Assembly (NCBI RefSeq): GCF_900108175.1
Contig: NZ_FNVO01000002.1
Span: 1,051-65,050, forward strand
Source: Thermomonospora echinospora
GTDB taxonomy: Bacteria; Actinomycetota; Actinomycetes; Streptosporangiales; Streptosporangiaceae
Length of the DNA: 64,000 nt
Direction of reading: 5' to 3'
The translations under genes and the position numbers were made by a program. Of this stretch, positions 31,720-41,050 are shown in pieces. The notes below the pieces were generated by a model, which did not search any database, was not told the DNA's origin, and saw nothing but the letters and a program-made list of their open reading frames with translations. How positions within the stretch are numbered: the stretch's first letter is position 1; every line of letters starts with the position of its first letter.

Positions 31720-32073
31720 GTGAAGATCAACGTGCTGACCGTCAGCGAGGAGATGCGGGAGGAGCTGGAACGCCGGTTCGGGGGCCGGGCGGGGCTGGTG
31801 GAGTCCGCCGACGGCTTCGAGCACTTCGAACTGCTGCGCCCGGTGGAGGGCACCGACCGGTACCTGGTCTACACGCGCTGGCGCAGCGACGAGGACTTCC
31901 AGAAGTGGACCCAGAGTCAGGCGTTCCAGCGCGGGCACGCCGAGGCCGCCCAGGACGCCGCCCGCTCCGGCCACGGGCACGGGCATGGGCACGGCGGGCC
32001 CGCCGCCATGGCCGCCGAGCTGTGGAGCTTCGAGGTCGCCCAGAGCGCCGAGCCCAAGCCCAAGGAGGGCTGA
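31720..32073 (+). CDS. Antibiotic biosynthesis monooxygenase family protein (IsdG/MhuD-like fold)
   Basis: 117 aa ABM-domain protein: KINVLTVSEEMREELERRFG, DGFEHFELLRPVEGTDRYLV and YTRWRSDEDFQKWTQSQAFQ match the dimeric alpha-beta barrel family that includes heme-degrading IsdG/MhuD enzymes. Family membership is clear; heme degradation is only a possibility. A His/Gly run (GHGHGHGHGG) near the C-terminus could bind metal. The GTG at 31720 is 15 bases beyond GAGGAGG; an ATT at 31711, better spaced, might be the true start. Confidence 0.8.
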   Translation: MKINVLTVSEEMREELERRFGGRAGLVESADGFEHFELLRPVEGTDRYLVYTRWRSDEDFQKWTQSQAFQRGHAEAAQDAARSGHGHGHGHGGPAAMAAELWSFEVAQSAEPKPKEG

Positions 32074-32083
32074 GCCGGGCACG

Positions 32084-32141
32084 CCGGGCGCGGGCCGGGA
32101 GATCGTCACAGAGCTTCGGAGGATCGCCCGGCCCGCGCCGG
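32084..32141. terminator. Bidirectional terminator-like hairpin
   Basis: CCGGGCGCGGGCCGGG (32084-32099) pairs with CCCGGCCCGCGCCGG (32127-32141) across a 27-base loop, between the convergent ABM and GNAT genes. No T-run. Confidence 0.5.
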
Positions 32142-32149
32142 AAGCCGGC

Positions 32150-32434
32150 TCAGCGGGCGGCCACCAGGTCCTGGTACTCGGGGTGCCGCTCGATGTAGGA
32201 CTTGACGAACGGGCACAGCGGCACCACCTGGGCGCCCCGGGACCGGACGTCGTCCAGGGCGCCGCGGACCAGGGCGCTGCCGACGCCCTGGCCCTCGTAC
32301 TCGTCGTCCACCTCGGTGTGCGTGAAGACGACCGCGCCGTTGCGCTGCCGGTACTGGGCGAAGCCCGCGAGCCGGCCGTCCACCCGGATCTCGTAGCGGC
32401 TCTGCCCGGTGTTGTCGCTGATCTCTTTGCTCAT
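32150..32434 (-). CDS. Small GNAT-type N-acetyltransferase (YjdJ/GTNAT-like)
   Basis: 94 aa. RYEIRVDGRLAGFAQYRQRN, VVFTHTEVDDEYEGQGVGSA (the acetyl-CoA loop EGQGVGSAL) and VPLCPFVKSYIERHPEYQDL give the compact GNAT family typified by YjdJ. Substrate unknown. The length matches the family. It is 28 bp upstream of cimA on the same strand, possibly co-transcribed. Confidence 0.88.
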   Translation of the reverse strand: MSKEISDNTGQSRYEIRVDGRLAGFAQYRQRNGAVVFTHTEVDDEYEGQGVGSALVRGALDDVRSRGAQVVPLCPFVKSYIERHPEYQDLVAAR

Positions 32435-32462
32435 GCCGGTATCAGTGCCCGCGGACGGCCGG

Positions 32463-34049
32463 TCATTCCCGTCCGGCGTCGTAACCGGCCCGCAGCAGCC
32501 CGTAGGTCACCGCGTCCTCCATCGCCTGCCAGGACGCCGCGATGACGTTCTGGTCCACGCCGACCGTGCTCCAGGAGCTCTCGCCGTCGCTGGTCTCCTG
32601 CAGCACCCGGGTCACCGCCCCGGTGCCCATGCGGCCCAGCTCCAGGATGCGGACCTTGTAGTCGGTCAGCTCCATCCGGGCCAGCTCGGGGAACAGCTGC
32701 TCCAGGGCGGTGCGCAGCGCCCGGTCCAGCGCGTTCACCGGGCCGTTGCCCTCGCCGGTGCACACGATGCGCTCGCCCTTGGCGTGCAGCTTGACGGTGG
32801 CCTCGCTGACCACCTCGCCGTCCGGGCGGCGCTCCACGATCACCCGCCAGGACTCCACGTCGAAGTGCCGGGTGCGCTCGCCGTTCAGCTCCTCCGTCAG
32901 CAGCAGCTCGAAGGAGGCGTCGGCGGCCTCGAAGGTGTAGCCCTGGGCCTCCAGCTCCTTGACCCGGTCGACGACCTGACGGGCCTTCTCGCCGGACAGG
33001 TCATAGCCCAGCTCGCGCCCCTTGAGCTCGACGGAGGCGCGGCCGGCCATACTGGAGACCAGCATCCGCATGTCGTTGCCGACCCTGGCCGGGTCGATGT
33101 GCTGGTAGAGATCGGGGTCGACCTTGACGGCCGAGGCGTGCAGCCCGGCCTTGTGCGCGAACGCCGACACGCCCACGTACGGCTGCTGCGGACTGGGGGC
33201 CACGTTGGTCACCTCGGAGACGGCGTGCGCGATCCGGGTCATCTCGGCCAGCTGATCGTCGTTCACCAGCCGCATCCCCCGCTTGAGCTGCAGGTTGCCG
33301 ACGACCGTGAACAGGTTGGCGTTGCCGCTGCGCTCGCCGTAGCCGTTGGCGCAGCCCTGGACGTGGGTGGCGCCGGCCTTGACGGCGGCCAGGGTGTTGG
33401 CCACCGCGCAGCCGGAGTCGTCGTGGCAGTGGATGCCCACCCGGGCCCCGGCGCCGACCACCTCATGCACCACGTCGGCCAGCTCGTCGGGCAGCATCCC
33501 GCCGTTGGTGTCGCACAGCGCGATCACGTCCGCGCCCGCCTCGGCGGCCGTCAGCACGACCTCCATTGCGTAGGCCCGGTTGGCCTGGAAGCCGTCGAAG
33601 AAGTGCTCGGCGTCCACGAACACCCGCTGGCCCTCCGCACGCAGGTGGGAGACCGTGTCGCGGATCATCGCGAGGTTCTCCTCCAGGGTCGTGCGGAGGG
33701 CCAGTTCGACGTGCCGGTCGTGACTCTTGGCGACCAGGGTCACCACCGGCGCGCCCGAGTCGCGCAGGGCGGCCACCAGCGGGTCGTCGGCGGCCTTCAT
33801 CCCGGCCCGGCGGGTCGCGCCGAACGCGGTCAGCTGCGCATGCTTCAGGTGCAGCTCGGTGCGAGCGCGCCGGAAGAACTCGGTGTCCTTGGGGTTGGCG
33901 CCCGGCCAGCCGCCCTCGATGAAACCGATCCCCAGGTCGTCGAGGTGGCGCGCGATGGCCAGCTTGTCGGGCACGGAGAGGTTGAGCCCCTCCTGCTGCG
34001 AGCCGTCCCGCAGCGTGGTGTCGTAGACGTGGAATCCATCGCCGTGCAT
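32463..34049 (-). CDS. cimA: (R)-citramalate synthase
   Basis: 528 aa enzyme condensing pyruvate and acetyl-CoA to citramalate, a threonine-independent route to 2-oxobutyrate and isoleucine. The N-terminal TIM barrel has VYDTTLRDGSQQEGLNLS and the metal-binding GIHCHDDSGCAVANTLA. The C-terminal LeuA-type regulatory domain follows (about 400-528). FIEGGWPGANPKDTEFF is typical of CimA rather than LeuA or homocitrate synthase. It is preceded by a leader peptide and terminator, so transcription is probably attenuated by branched-chain amino acid supply. Confidence 0.93.
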   Translation of the reverse strand: MHGDGFHVYDTTLRDGSQQEGLNLSVPDKLAIARHLDDLGIGFIEGGWPGANPKDTEFFRRARTELHLKHAQLTAFGATRRAGMKAADDPLVAALRDSGAPVVTLVAKSHDRHVELALRTTLEENLAMIRDTVSHLRAEGQRVFVDAEHFFDGFQANRAYAMEVVLTAAEAGADVIALCDTNGGMLPDELADVVHEVVGAGARVGIHCHDDSGCAVANTLAAVKAGATHVQGCANGYGERSGNANLFTVVGNLQLKRGMRLVNDDQLAEMTRIAHAVSEVTNVAPSPQQPYVGVSAFAHKAGLHASAVKVDPDLYQHIDPARVGNDMRMLVSSMAGRASVELKGRELGYDLSGEKARQVVDRVKELEAQGYTFEAADASFELLLTEELNGERTRHFDVESWRVIVERRPDGEVVSEATVKLHAKGERIVCTGEGNGPVNALDRALRTALEQLFPELARMELTDYKVRILELGRMGTGAVTRVLQETSDGESSWSTVGVDQNVIAASWQAMEDAVTYGLLRAGYDAGRE

Positions 34050-34092
34050 GGTGCGATCCCTCCAGGGGATGGGCGTGCCGGTGCCGGAAAAG

Positions 34093-34122
34093 CAAAAGAC
34101 CCCTCACGGACGTGAGAGGTCT
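34093..34122 (-). terminator. Attenuator terminator upstream of cimA
   Basis: Minus-strand hairpin AGACCTCTCAC-GTCC-GTGAGGGGTCT followed by TTTTGC, located between the leader peptide and cimA. One G-U pair in an 11-bp stem. Confidence 0.85.
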
Positions 34123-34141
34123 GCGCGCCGGCGGTGTCCCG

Positions 34142-34186
34142 TTAGATGCCGACGCGCCAGCCGATAATGATCAGGCTGTGGCGCAT
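34142..34186 (-). CDS. Branched-chain amino acid leader peptide of cimA
   Basis: 14-codon frame MRHSLIIIGWRVGI with Leu, Val and four Ile codons (ATC ATT ATC ... ATC). Its stop lies 20 bases before the terminator hairpin that precedes cimA. The arrangement is that of a translating-ribosome attenuator: stalling at Ile codons under isoleucine shortage would favour an antiterminator. No strong ribosome site is seen upstream (GACAGGTGCCATC precedes the ATG). Confidence 0.8.
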   Translation of the reverse strand: MRHSLIIIGWRVGI

Positions 34187-34332
34187 GATGGCACCTGTCT
34201 ACCACAGCCCTGACTCGACCGTCATATCGGTCTCACCTGTCGAGATGCTGCGGGACGCCGCGGGACGCGCCGGGATACGGCCACCGGCCGGGCCGCGCGG
34301 GCGGCCCGGCCGGACGGACGGACGAACGGCGA

Positions 34333-35436
34333 TCAGACGATCTTGTGGACCCAGCCGTAGGGGTCGGGACGGGTGCCGTACTGGATGCCGATCAGCTCCT
34401 CGCGCAGCCGCATGGAGACCGGGCCGGGCTCCCCGTCGCCGATCGTCCACTCCCGGCCGGGGCCCTTGACCCCGCCCACCGGGCTGATGATCGCCGCGGT
34501 GCCGCAGCCGAACACCTCGGTGATCTCCCCGGAGGCGCAGGCGGCCTGCCACTGGTCGATGCCGATCCGCCCCTCCTCCACCGGGATGCCCAGGTCGGGG
34601 GCGAGCTTGAGCAGCGAGTCGCGGGTCACGCCGGGCAGCAGGGTGCCGGTCAGCGCCGGGGTGAGCAGCCGGGCGTCGGGGCCGGACCCGTAGACGAACA
34701 TCAGGTTCATCGAGCCCACCTCCTCCACCCAGCGGTGCTCGGTGGCGTCCAGCCAGACCACCTGGTCGCAGCCGTTGCGCAGGGCCTCGGCCTGGGCGAG
34801 GAAGGAGGCGGCGTAGTTGCCGCCGCACTTGGCCTCACCGGTGCCGCCGGGCGCCGCGCGGGTGTACTCCTGGGAGGCCCACACCGTGACCGGCCTGACG
34901 CCCCGGGGGTAGTACAGGCCGGACGGCGAGGCGATCACCATGAACAGGTACTCCTGCGAGGGCTGCTGCACGCCCAGCGCCCGGGTCGTGGCGATCATGA
35001 ACGGCCGCAGGTAGAGGCTGTAGCCCTCGGTCCGCGGCACCCAGTCCCGGTCGGTGCCGACCAGCAGTTCCAGGGAGCGCACGAACAGCTCCTCGGGGAT
35101 CTCGGGCATGGCCATCCGGCGCGCCGACCGGTTGAACCGCGCGGCGTTGGCCTCCGGCCGGAAGGTGACCACCGAGCCGTCCGGCTGGGCGTAGGCCTTG
35201 GTGCCCTCGAAGATCTCCTGCGCGTAGTGGAAGACCTGGGTGGCCGGGTCGAGCGAGATCGGCCCGTACGGCTCGAGTCTGGCGTCGTACCAGCCGCGCC
35301 CGGCCGCGTACCGGATGGTGATCATGTGATCGGTGAAGTGCTGGCCCCATCCGGGATCGGCCAGGATGCGCTCGCGCTCCGCATGCGGGGTGGGCTGCTG
35401 CGAGAGCGTGATCTCAAAATCCAGGGTGCTGCTCAT
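34333..35436 (-). CDS. ilvE: Branched-chain amino acid aminotransferase
   Basis: 367 aa class IV PLP aminotransferase for the last step of Ile, Val and Leu synthesis. The ATG at 35436 has GGGAGAGG upstream. Landmarks: [40 protein letters not shown], the PLP-lysine region [32 protein letters not shown] and [15 protein letters not shown]. Length and motifs match actinobacterial class II IlvE. It lies between the leuB terminator and the cimA leader. Confidence 0.95.
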   Translation of the reverse strand: MSSTLDFEITLSQQPTPHAERERILADPGWGQHFTDHMITIRYAAGRGWYDARLEPYGPISLDPATQVFHYAQEIFEGTKAYAQPDGSVVTFRPEANAARFNRSARRMAMPEIPEELFVRSLELLVGTDRDWVPRTEGYSLYLRPFMIATTRALGVQQPSQEYLFMVIASPSGLYYPRGVRPVTVWASQEYTRAAPGGTGEAKCGGNYAASFLAQAEALRNGCDQVVWLDATEHRWVEEVGSMNLMFVYGSGPDARLLTPALTGTLLPGVTRDSLLKLAPDLGIPVEEGRIGIDQWQAACASGEITEVFGCGTAAIISPVGGVKGPGREWTIGDGEPGPVSMRLREELIGIQYGTRPDPYGWVHKIV

Positions 35437-35537
35437 GTCTGGGTCCTCTCCCGGAGTCGCCGGCGGGCACCGTCGCCGCGCGGGCACTCCCCATTGTGAT
35501 ACTTCGTCCGGCTCTCCTGGGATCACGGGCGCGCACG

Positions 35538-35569
35538 AAAAACCGGGCGGCCCGTGGGGCACGCCCGGA
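35538..35569 (-). terminator. Rho-independent terminator after leuB
   Basis: Minus-strand stem CCGGGCG (35562-35568) / CGCCCGG (35543-35549) followed by TTTTTCG. It separates leuB from ilvE. Confidence 0.85.
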
Positions 35570-35603
35570 GATTCTTCTGCGAACCAGCGGAAAAGGCGTG
35601 CCG

Positions 35604-36665
35604 CTAGCCGGCTACTCGCTTGGTGATGGCGTCGCCGATCTCGTGGGTGGCGCGGACCGCGTCGCCGCGCTCGGCCAGGTCCGCCGAGACGGCCCGCTCG
35701 ACCCGGCGGGCGGCCTCGGGCGCGCCGACGTGGTCCAGCAGCATGGCCACCGACAGGATGGTGGCGGTGGGGTCCGCCTTGGCCCGCCCGGCGATGTCGG
35801 GGGCGCTGCCGTGCACCGGCTCGAACATCGAGGGGGCGGTCCGGTCGGGGTTGATGTTGCCGGAGGCGGCCAGCCCGATCCCGCCGGCGATGGCGGCGCC
35901 GAGGTCGGTGATGATGTCGCCGAACAGGTTGTCGGTGACGATCACGTCGAATCGCCCCGGGTCGGTGACGAAGAACATCGTCGCCGCGTCGACGTGGCAG
36001 TAGTCGGTGGTGACCTGCGGGTACTCGGCCGCGACCCGCTGGAGGGTGCGCTGGTAGAGGTCACCGGCGAAGGTCAGCACGTTGTCCTTGTGGACGAGCG
36101 TGAGCTTGCGGCGCGGGCGGGCGGCGGCCTGCTCGAACGCGTAGCGGACGACCCGCTCCACCCCGTGGGCGGTGTTGACGCTCTCCTGGGTGGCCACCTC
36201 GTGCCCGGTGCCCTTGCGCAGCACGCCGCCGACCCCGGTGTACGGGCCCTCAGTGCCCTCCCGGACCACGACCATGTCGATGTCCTCGGCGGTGGCCCCG
36301 GCCAGCGGCGTCGCCACGCCCGGGAACAGCTTCACCGGGCGCAGGTTGACGTAGTGGTCCAGCTCGAAGCGGGTCCGCAGCAGCAGCCCGCGCTCCAGCA
36401 CGCCGCTGGGCACGCTGGGGTGGCCGACCGCGCCGAGCAGGATGACGTCCTGGCCGCGCAGCTCCTCCAGCACCGAGTCCGGCAGCACCTCACCGGTGCG
36501 GTGCCAGCGCTCCGCCCCCAGGTCGTAGGGGGTGCGGTCGAAGGCCAGGCCGTGGTCCGGGGCGACGGCGTCGAGGACCTTGAGCCCCTCGGCGACGACC
36601 TCGGGACCGATCCCGTCACCGGGGATGACGGCCAGTCGGATGGTGCGGGTACTGCTGGAAGCCAT
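35604..36665 (-). CDS. leuB: 3-isopropylmalate dehydrogenase
   Basis: 353 aa NAD-dependent beta-decarboxylating dehydrogenase of leucine synthesis. [20 protein letters not shown] at the start, [35 protein letters not shown], the catalytic [20 protein letters not shown] and the metal-binding [20 protein letters not shown]. The NAD-binding [20 protein letters not shown] is complete. No in-window leuA, leuC or leuD. Confidence 0.95.
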   Translation of the reverse strand: MASSSTRTIRLAVIPGDGIGPEVVAEGLKVLDAVAPDHGLAFDRTPYDLGAERWHRTGEVLPDSVLEELRGQDVILLGAVGHPSVPSGVLERGLLLRTRFELDHYVNLRPVKLFPGVATPLAGATAEDIDMVVVREGTEGPYTGVGGVLRKGTGHEVATQESVNTAHGVERVVRYAFEQAAARPRRKLTLVHKDNVLTFAGDLYQRTLQRVAAEYPQVTTDYCHVDAATMFFVTDPGRFDVIVTDNLFGDIITDLGAAIAGGIGLAASGNINPDRTAPSMFEPVHGSAPDIAGRAKADPTATILSVAMLLDHVGAPEAARRVERAVSADLAERGDAVRATHEIGDAITKRVAG

Positions 36666-36725
36666 GGGCGTACCCTAATGCATGGATCTCAATGATTGAG
36701 CACTGATCTCACATGCCGGACCAGG

Positions 36726-37316
36726 TCAGCGCCGCCACATGCACCAGGTGCGCGGACCTCCGCCGGGCAGTTCGGCCTCGGCCTCGACCTCGAAGCCGAG
36801 CCGCTCGTAGAACCGCACGTTCCGTTCGGCGGAGGTCTCCAGGTAGGCGGGGACACCGGCCCGCTCGGCCTCCTCCAGGCCCGGGCGCACCACGGCGCCG
36901 CCCAGCCCCCGCCCCTGGGCGTCCGGGTCGACGCCCACCGTGGCCAGGAACCAGGCGGGCCCGGCCGGCCGGTACGGCGCCAGCGCCTCCTCGGCCGCCT
37001 GGTACGCCGCCGCCCGGTTTCCGGCGATCTCGCCCACCCGAGGGGCCAGTTCCTCGAAGGCGGGCGTGGGATCGGCGTCCGGGGTGGTCCACACGGCCAC
37101 CGCACGCAGGTCGTCGGACACCCACACCCGGCCGTGGACGAGTCCGACGCGTTCCAGGAACATCCCCTGGAACGTGCGAAGCCGTTCGGTGTATCCATCG
37201 GCCGCGATCACATGGCGGGTGAACGCGTAGTCGGCGAACGCCCGGACCAGGGTCTCTACGGCGGGGCCGGCGTCCGCGGGGGTGGCGGGGCGTACCGGAG
37301 CGGCGGAAGCGGACAT
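36726..37316 (-). CDS. GNAT-family N-acetyltransferase
   Basis: 196 aa. Acetyl-CoA-binding motif region WFLATVGVDPDAQGRGLGGA, preceded by an N-terminal segment of actinobacterial acetyltransferase type (PADAGPAVETLVRAFADYAF) and followed by YLETSAERNVRFYERLGFEV. Substrate unknown. The ATG at 37316 has GGGAGG upstream; the frame opens slightly earlier. It stands alone between leuB and a terminator. Confidence 0.88.
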   Translation of the reverse strand: MSASAAPVRPATPADAGPAVETLVRAFADYAFTRHVIAADGYTERLRTFQGMFLERVGLVHGRVWVSDDLRAVAVWTTPDADPTPAFEELAPRVGEIAGNRAAAYQAAEEALAPYRPAGPAWFLATVGVDPDAQGRGLGGAVVRPGLEEAERAGVPAYLETSAERNVRFYERLGFEVEAEAELPGGGPRTWCMWRR

Positions 37317-37377
37317 CGCTCGATCCTCCCTGTGCGCTGATCGTCGTTGATCGGCTCCGGACACTACCGGGCGGCCG

Positions 37378-37420
37378 AACGGGCCTGACCCGGCATCGGC
37401 GATGCCAGGTCAGGCCCGTT
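37378..37420 (-). terminator. Terminator hairpin
   Basis: Perfect 13-bp stem AACGGGCCTGACC (37378-37390) / GGTCAGGCCCGTT (37408-37420), just downstream of the small gene at 37445 on the minus strand. Confidence 0.65.
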
Positions 37421-37444
37421 CGTCAGCTGAGGTGCAGCCCCGTC

Positions 37445-37555
37445 TCACCTCGGGGTGCGGCCCCCGTTGTCGCGGCGATCCAGCGCGTCCTGCAGCGCCT
37501 TGGCGGCCTCCTGCCGCGCGTCGTCCTGGGACTCCTGGGCGTGCGTGATCTCCAT
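37445..37555 (-). CDS. Very small acidic/charged hypothetical protein
   Basis: 36 aa, MEITHAQESQDDARQEAAKA and a basic tail ending GGRTPR. GGGAGGG lies six bases before the ATG, and a terminator follows 25 bases after the stop, so it looks like a genuine isolated small gene. No family recognised. Confidence 0.5.
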   Translation of the reverse strand: MEITHAQESQDDARQEAAKALQDALDRRDNGGRTPR

Positions 37556-37761
37556 GGGAAACCCTCCCTGGTCGGCTGCTCGATGGCACGCGGCCGTGGC
37601 ACGCGGAGCGGTCCCGGTCCGGGCCCTGGGTGCCGGCCGCGGCGGCCTGGCAGGGTCTCCACCCGGTACCGCCGATCTCACCTGCGATGTTACCTTCCCG
37701 TAATCCATCTTGTCCCATCCTGCGGCATACCGTCCCACATGATGAGACGCCGGACAGGCCG

Positions 37762-37796
37762 ACGCCCCGGCCCGTCCGGTACCCGGGCCGGGGCGT
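37762..37796 (-). terminator. Terminator hairpin after serA
   Basis: Stem ACGCCCCGGCCCG (37762-37774) / CGGGCCGGGGCGT (37784-37796), 13 perfect pairs, loop of 9, located 13 bases beyond the serA stop. Confidence 0.7.
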
Positions 37797-37808
37797 TCGG
37801 GCGATGGA

Positions 37809-39398
37809 TCAGGCGTCGAGGTCCACGCGGCGGCCCATGTCGGCGCCGATCTCGTCGCGGATGGCCTCCAGCAGGTCCGGGGTGATGGCCGAGTCGACGG
37901 TCAGCGCGATCAGCGCCTTGCCGCCCTTGGCGCTCCGGCCCACCTGCATGCTCGCGATGTTGATCTGGGTGTCGCCGAGCAGCCCGCCGACCACCCCGAC
38001 GATCCCCGGCCGGTCGGTGTAGGAGAAGAACGCCATGTGCTCGGCGGGCACCAGCTCCATGTCGTAGCCGTTGATCTCGACGATCCGCTCGATGTGCTTG
38101 GGCCCGGTGAGGGTGCCGGAGACCGAGACCACCGAGCCGTCGGCCATGGTGCCCCGCACCTGGACCACGTTGCGCCAGTCCGGGCTGTCCTCGCTGGTGG
38201 TCAGGGTGACCTCGACACCGCGGTCGCGGGCCAGCAGCGGGGCGTTGACGAACGTCACCGCCTCCTCCACCACGTCCAGGAAGACGCCCTTGAGCGCGGC
38301 CAGCTCCAGCACCTTGACGTCGTGGCGGGTGATCTCGCCGCGCACCACCACCTCCAGGCGGACCGGCACGCCGCCGGCCAGCGCGGTGAAGATGCGGCCC
38401 AGCTTCTCGGCCAGCGGCAGGCCGGGCTTGACGTCCTCGGCGACCGCGCCGCCCTGCACGTTGACCGCGTCCGGCACGAACTCGCCGGACAGCGCCAGCC
38501 TGACCGAGCGGGCGACCTGGGTGCCGGCCTTCTCCTGCGCCTCGTGGGTGCTGGCGCCCAGGTGGGGGGTGACCACCACGTTGTCGTGGTGGAACAGCGG
38601 GCTGTCGGTGCACGGCTCGCTGGAGAACACGTCCAGCCCGGCGGCGGCCACCCGGCCCTCCTTGAGGGCCAGGTCCAGGGCGTTCTCGTCGACGATCCCG
38701 CCGCGCGCGGCGTTGACGATGCGCACCGACGGCTTGACCTCGCGCAGCTCCTTGTCGCCGATCAGCCCGAGCGTCTCGGGCGTCTTGGGCAGGTGCACGG
38801 TGATGAAGTCGCTGGCGCGCAGCAGCTCGTCCAGGGTGACCAGCTGGACGCCCAGCTGGGCGGCGCGGGCGGCCTGCACGTAGGGGTCGTAGGCGATGAC
38901 CTGCATGTCGAAGGCGGCCAGCCGCTGCGCCACCAGGACGCCGATCCGGCCCAGGCCCAGCACGCCGACGGTCTTGCCCTGCAGCTCGACACCGGTGTAC
39001 TTGGAGCGCTTCCACTCGCCCTGCTTGAGGGCGGCGTGGCCCTGTGGCACGTTCCGGGCGGTGGCCAGCAGCAGCGCGATGGCGTGCTCGGCGGCGGTGA
39101 CGATGTTGGAGGTGGGGGCGTTGACGACCATGACCCCCGCCTTGGTCGCCGCCTCCACGTCGACGTTGTCCAGCCCGACCCCGGCGCGCGCGACCACGCG
39201 CAGCTTCTTGGCGTGCTCGAACACCTCGGCGTTGACCTTGGTGGCGCTGCGCACGATCAGCGCGTCGACGTCGGCGACGGCGGGCAGCAGGGCGGCCCGG
39301 TCGGCGCCGTCGGCGTGACGGACGTCGAAATCGGCCGACAGCAGTTCGATCCCGGCCGGTGAGAGTTCTTCGGCCACGAGGACGACAGGCTTGCTCAA
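37809..39398 (-). CDS. serA: D-3-phosphoglycerate dehydrogenase
   Basis: 529 aa NAD-dependent enzyme opening serine synthesis. Nucleotide-binding GVLGLGRIGVLVAQRL, catalytic NAARGGIVDENAL (Arg) and VVTPHLGASTHEAQEKAG (His). An intervening domain (about 330-450) and a C-terminal ACT domain (YTDRPGIVGVVGGLLG, NIASMQVGR) make it the long actinobacterial type with allosteric serine control. Full length. Confidence 0.96.
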   Translation of the reverse strand: MSKPVVLVAEELSPAGIELLSADFDVRHADGADRAALLPAVADVDALIVRSATKVNAEVFEHAKKLRVVARAGVGLDNVDVEAATKAGVMVVNAPTSNIVTAAEHAIALLLATARNVPQGHAALKQGEWKRSKYTGVELQGKTVGVLGLGRIGVLVAQRLAAFDMQVIAYDPYVQAARAAQLGVQLVTLDELLRASDFITVHLPKTPETLGLIGDKELREVKPSVRIVNAARGGIVDENALDLALKEGRVAAAGLDVFSSEPCTDSPLFHHDNVVVTPHLGASTHEAQEKAGTQVARSVRLALSGEFVPDAVNVQGGAVAEDVKPGLPLAEKLGRIFTALAGGVPVRLEVVVRGEITRHDVKVLELAALKGVFLDVVEEAVTFVNAPLLARDRGVEVTLTTSEDSPDWRNVVQVRGTMADGSVVSVSGTLTGPKHIERIVEINGYDMELVPAEHMAFFSYTDRPGIVGVVGGLLGDTQINIASMQVGRSAKGGKALIALTVDSAITPDLLEAIRDEIGADMGRRVDLDA

Positions 39399-39580
39399 GG
39401 AAAGTCCTTTGGATGTGGATTTGCAGCTGAGGTCAGCGAGCCCACCCCCTCGTGTGCCTCGCCCCGTACGACGAGTCTAGTAGCCGTGGAGACCGCCACC
39501 GGACCCGGCCACGCACACATTCCCGAACGCACCCGAACGCGCCGAATGCGCCGATCGGACGGCGGACGGCTCGCGGACGC

Positions 39581-41050
39581 TCAGGGCACGGCGACGGCCG
39601 GGGCCCGCTCACGGACGTCGGCGTCCTCCTCCACCGCGGCGTCCGGCGGGACGGCGGGCGGCAGGGTGCCGGCCGGGGAACGGCGGCCGCCCAGGCTGAA
39701 CGCGGCGCCGGCGGCCAGGCAGGCCAGCGGCACGGCGGCCAGCGCGTACCGGTAGTCGAACTGGGCGGTCGCCGGCGGGACGACGATCAGCACGCCCGAC
39801 AGCGACCACGGCAGCAGGGCCAGGCCGCCGCCGCGGCGCCGCCCGGCCACCGCCCAGGCCAGCCCCGCCGCCAGGATGACGCCCAGCACGGTGCCCCGCA
39901 GGTAGACGTGCCGCTGGTAGGCCTGCAGGAAGCCGGAGTACGGCTCCACGACCTTGGTGGTGACCCGGCCGCCCGGCTGGTACTCCTGCAGCACGGGCAG
40001 CATGTGCTCGGGCGGGCGCACCGCCTTCTCGCGGAACAGGTAGTGGTTGTAGGTGAACTCCTCGGGGTACACCGGGTGCCCCCACTGGAAGGTGCGGGCC
40101 ACGTCGGTGACAACCGTCATCAGATAGTCGCCGGGCTGGGCCAGCATCGCCCGCTTGGCGAACGACCCGGCGAGGCGGTTCTGCTCCTCGTTGAAGGCGC
40201 CGCCCGGGATGCGGCGCACCGGGGCGAACGGCCCCCACACGTACGAGCCGGCCGCCTTGCGCTCGGAGGGGTCGGCCGCCACGCACAGCGGCATCTCCTC
40301 GGCGGGCGGGTGCATCTTCTCGCAGTCCGCGAACGCCATCGAACGGCTGTACAGGAAGATCCCGGAGCTGCGGGTCAGCTCCAGCCCGCCGTGGTGGGAG
40401 TTGTACCACTGCAGGTAGCAGACGATCGGGAAGGTGCAGGTGGCCACCAGCACGGCGATCGGGCGCCAGCCGGCGCGGCGGACGGCCAGGTACACGACGC
40501 CGATCACCAGCAGCGGGATCCCGACCGACCGGGTGAGCGCGGCCAGGCCCAGCAGCGAGCCGGCCAGCGCACCGTTACGGGTGGTCGGCTCCCCCAGCAG
40601 CACGGCCACCGCGGCCATCACCAGGAACACGAACAGCGTGTCCGACAGGACCATGTGCTCCAGCTGGATCTGGAAGGCGTCGAACAGCACCGGCACCGTG
40701 GCCACCGCGGCGACCCAGCCCGGAGCGCCGAACCGGCGGCGCAGCACCCCGTAGATGATGACGGCGACGCCCAGGCCCATGAGGTGCTGCAGGGCGGCGA
40801 TCAGCGCGAAGTTGTGCAGATCCTTCAGCAGCCACAGCAGCAGCGGGTAGCCGCTCGGCCGGATCAGCCCCGGCTCCACCCGTACCGCCGCCGAGACGTA
40901 GTCGTAGGAGTCGGGGAACCACATCACCGACTGGTAGCCGAGCATGGCCACCACGCGCAGCGCCGCCGCGACCAGCAGCAGCGGCAGGAAGACGCGGTGC
41001 TCGACCAGCGTGCCGCGCAGTCCCCGCGGCCGGAGGGCTCCGATGTCCAC
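39581..41050 (-). CDS. Polytopic membrane glycosyltransferase-like protein (GT39/PMT-like)
   Basis: 489 aa with about nine to ten membrane segments. The first loop has FPDSYDYVSAAVRVEPGLIR, whose Asp matches the position of the catalytic/metal Asp of ArnT/PMT-type (GT-C) transferases that use lipid-linked sugars. A large external loop lies at about residues 225-375 and a soluble tail at the end. Family is by topology and the D motif only; the sugar and acceptor are unknown. The gene stands alone, divergent from the gene at 41513. Confidence 0.7.
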   Translation of the reverse strand: MDIGALRPRGLRGTLVEHRVFLPLLLVAAALRVVAMLGYQSVMWFPDSYDYVSAAVRVEPGLIRPSGYPLLLWLLKDLHNFALIAALQHLMGLGVAVIIYGVLRRRFGAPGWVAAVATVPVLFDAFQIQLEHMVLSDTLFVFLVMAAVAVLLGEPTTRNGALAGSLLGLAALTRSVGIPLLVIGVVYLAVRRAGWRPIAVLVATCTFPIVCYLQWYNSHHGGLELTRSSGIFLYSRSMAFADCEKMHPPAEEMPLCVAADPSERKAAGSYVWGPFAPVRRIPGGAFNEEQNRLAGSFAKRAMLAQPGDYLMTVVTDVARTFQWGHPVYPEEFTYNHYLFREKAVRPPEHMLPVLQEYQPGGRVTTKVVEPYSGFLQAYQRHVYLRGTVLGVILAAGLAWAVAGRRRGGGLALLPWSLSGVLIVVPPATAQFDYRYALAAVPLACLAAGAAFSLGGRRSPAGTLPPAVPPDAAVEEDADVRERAPAVAVP

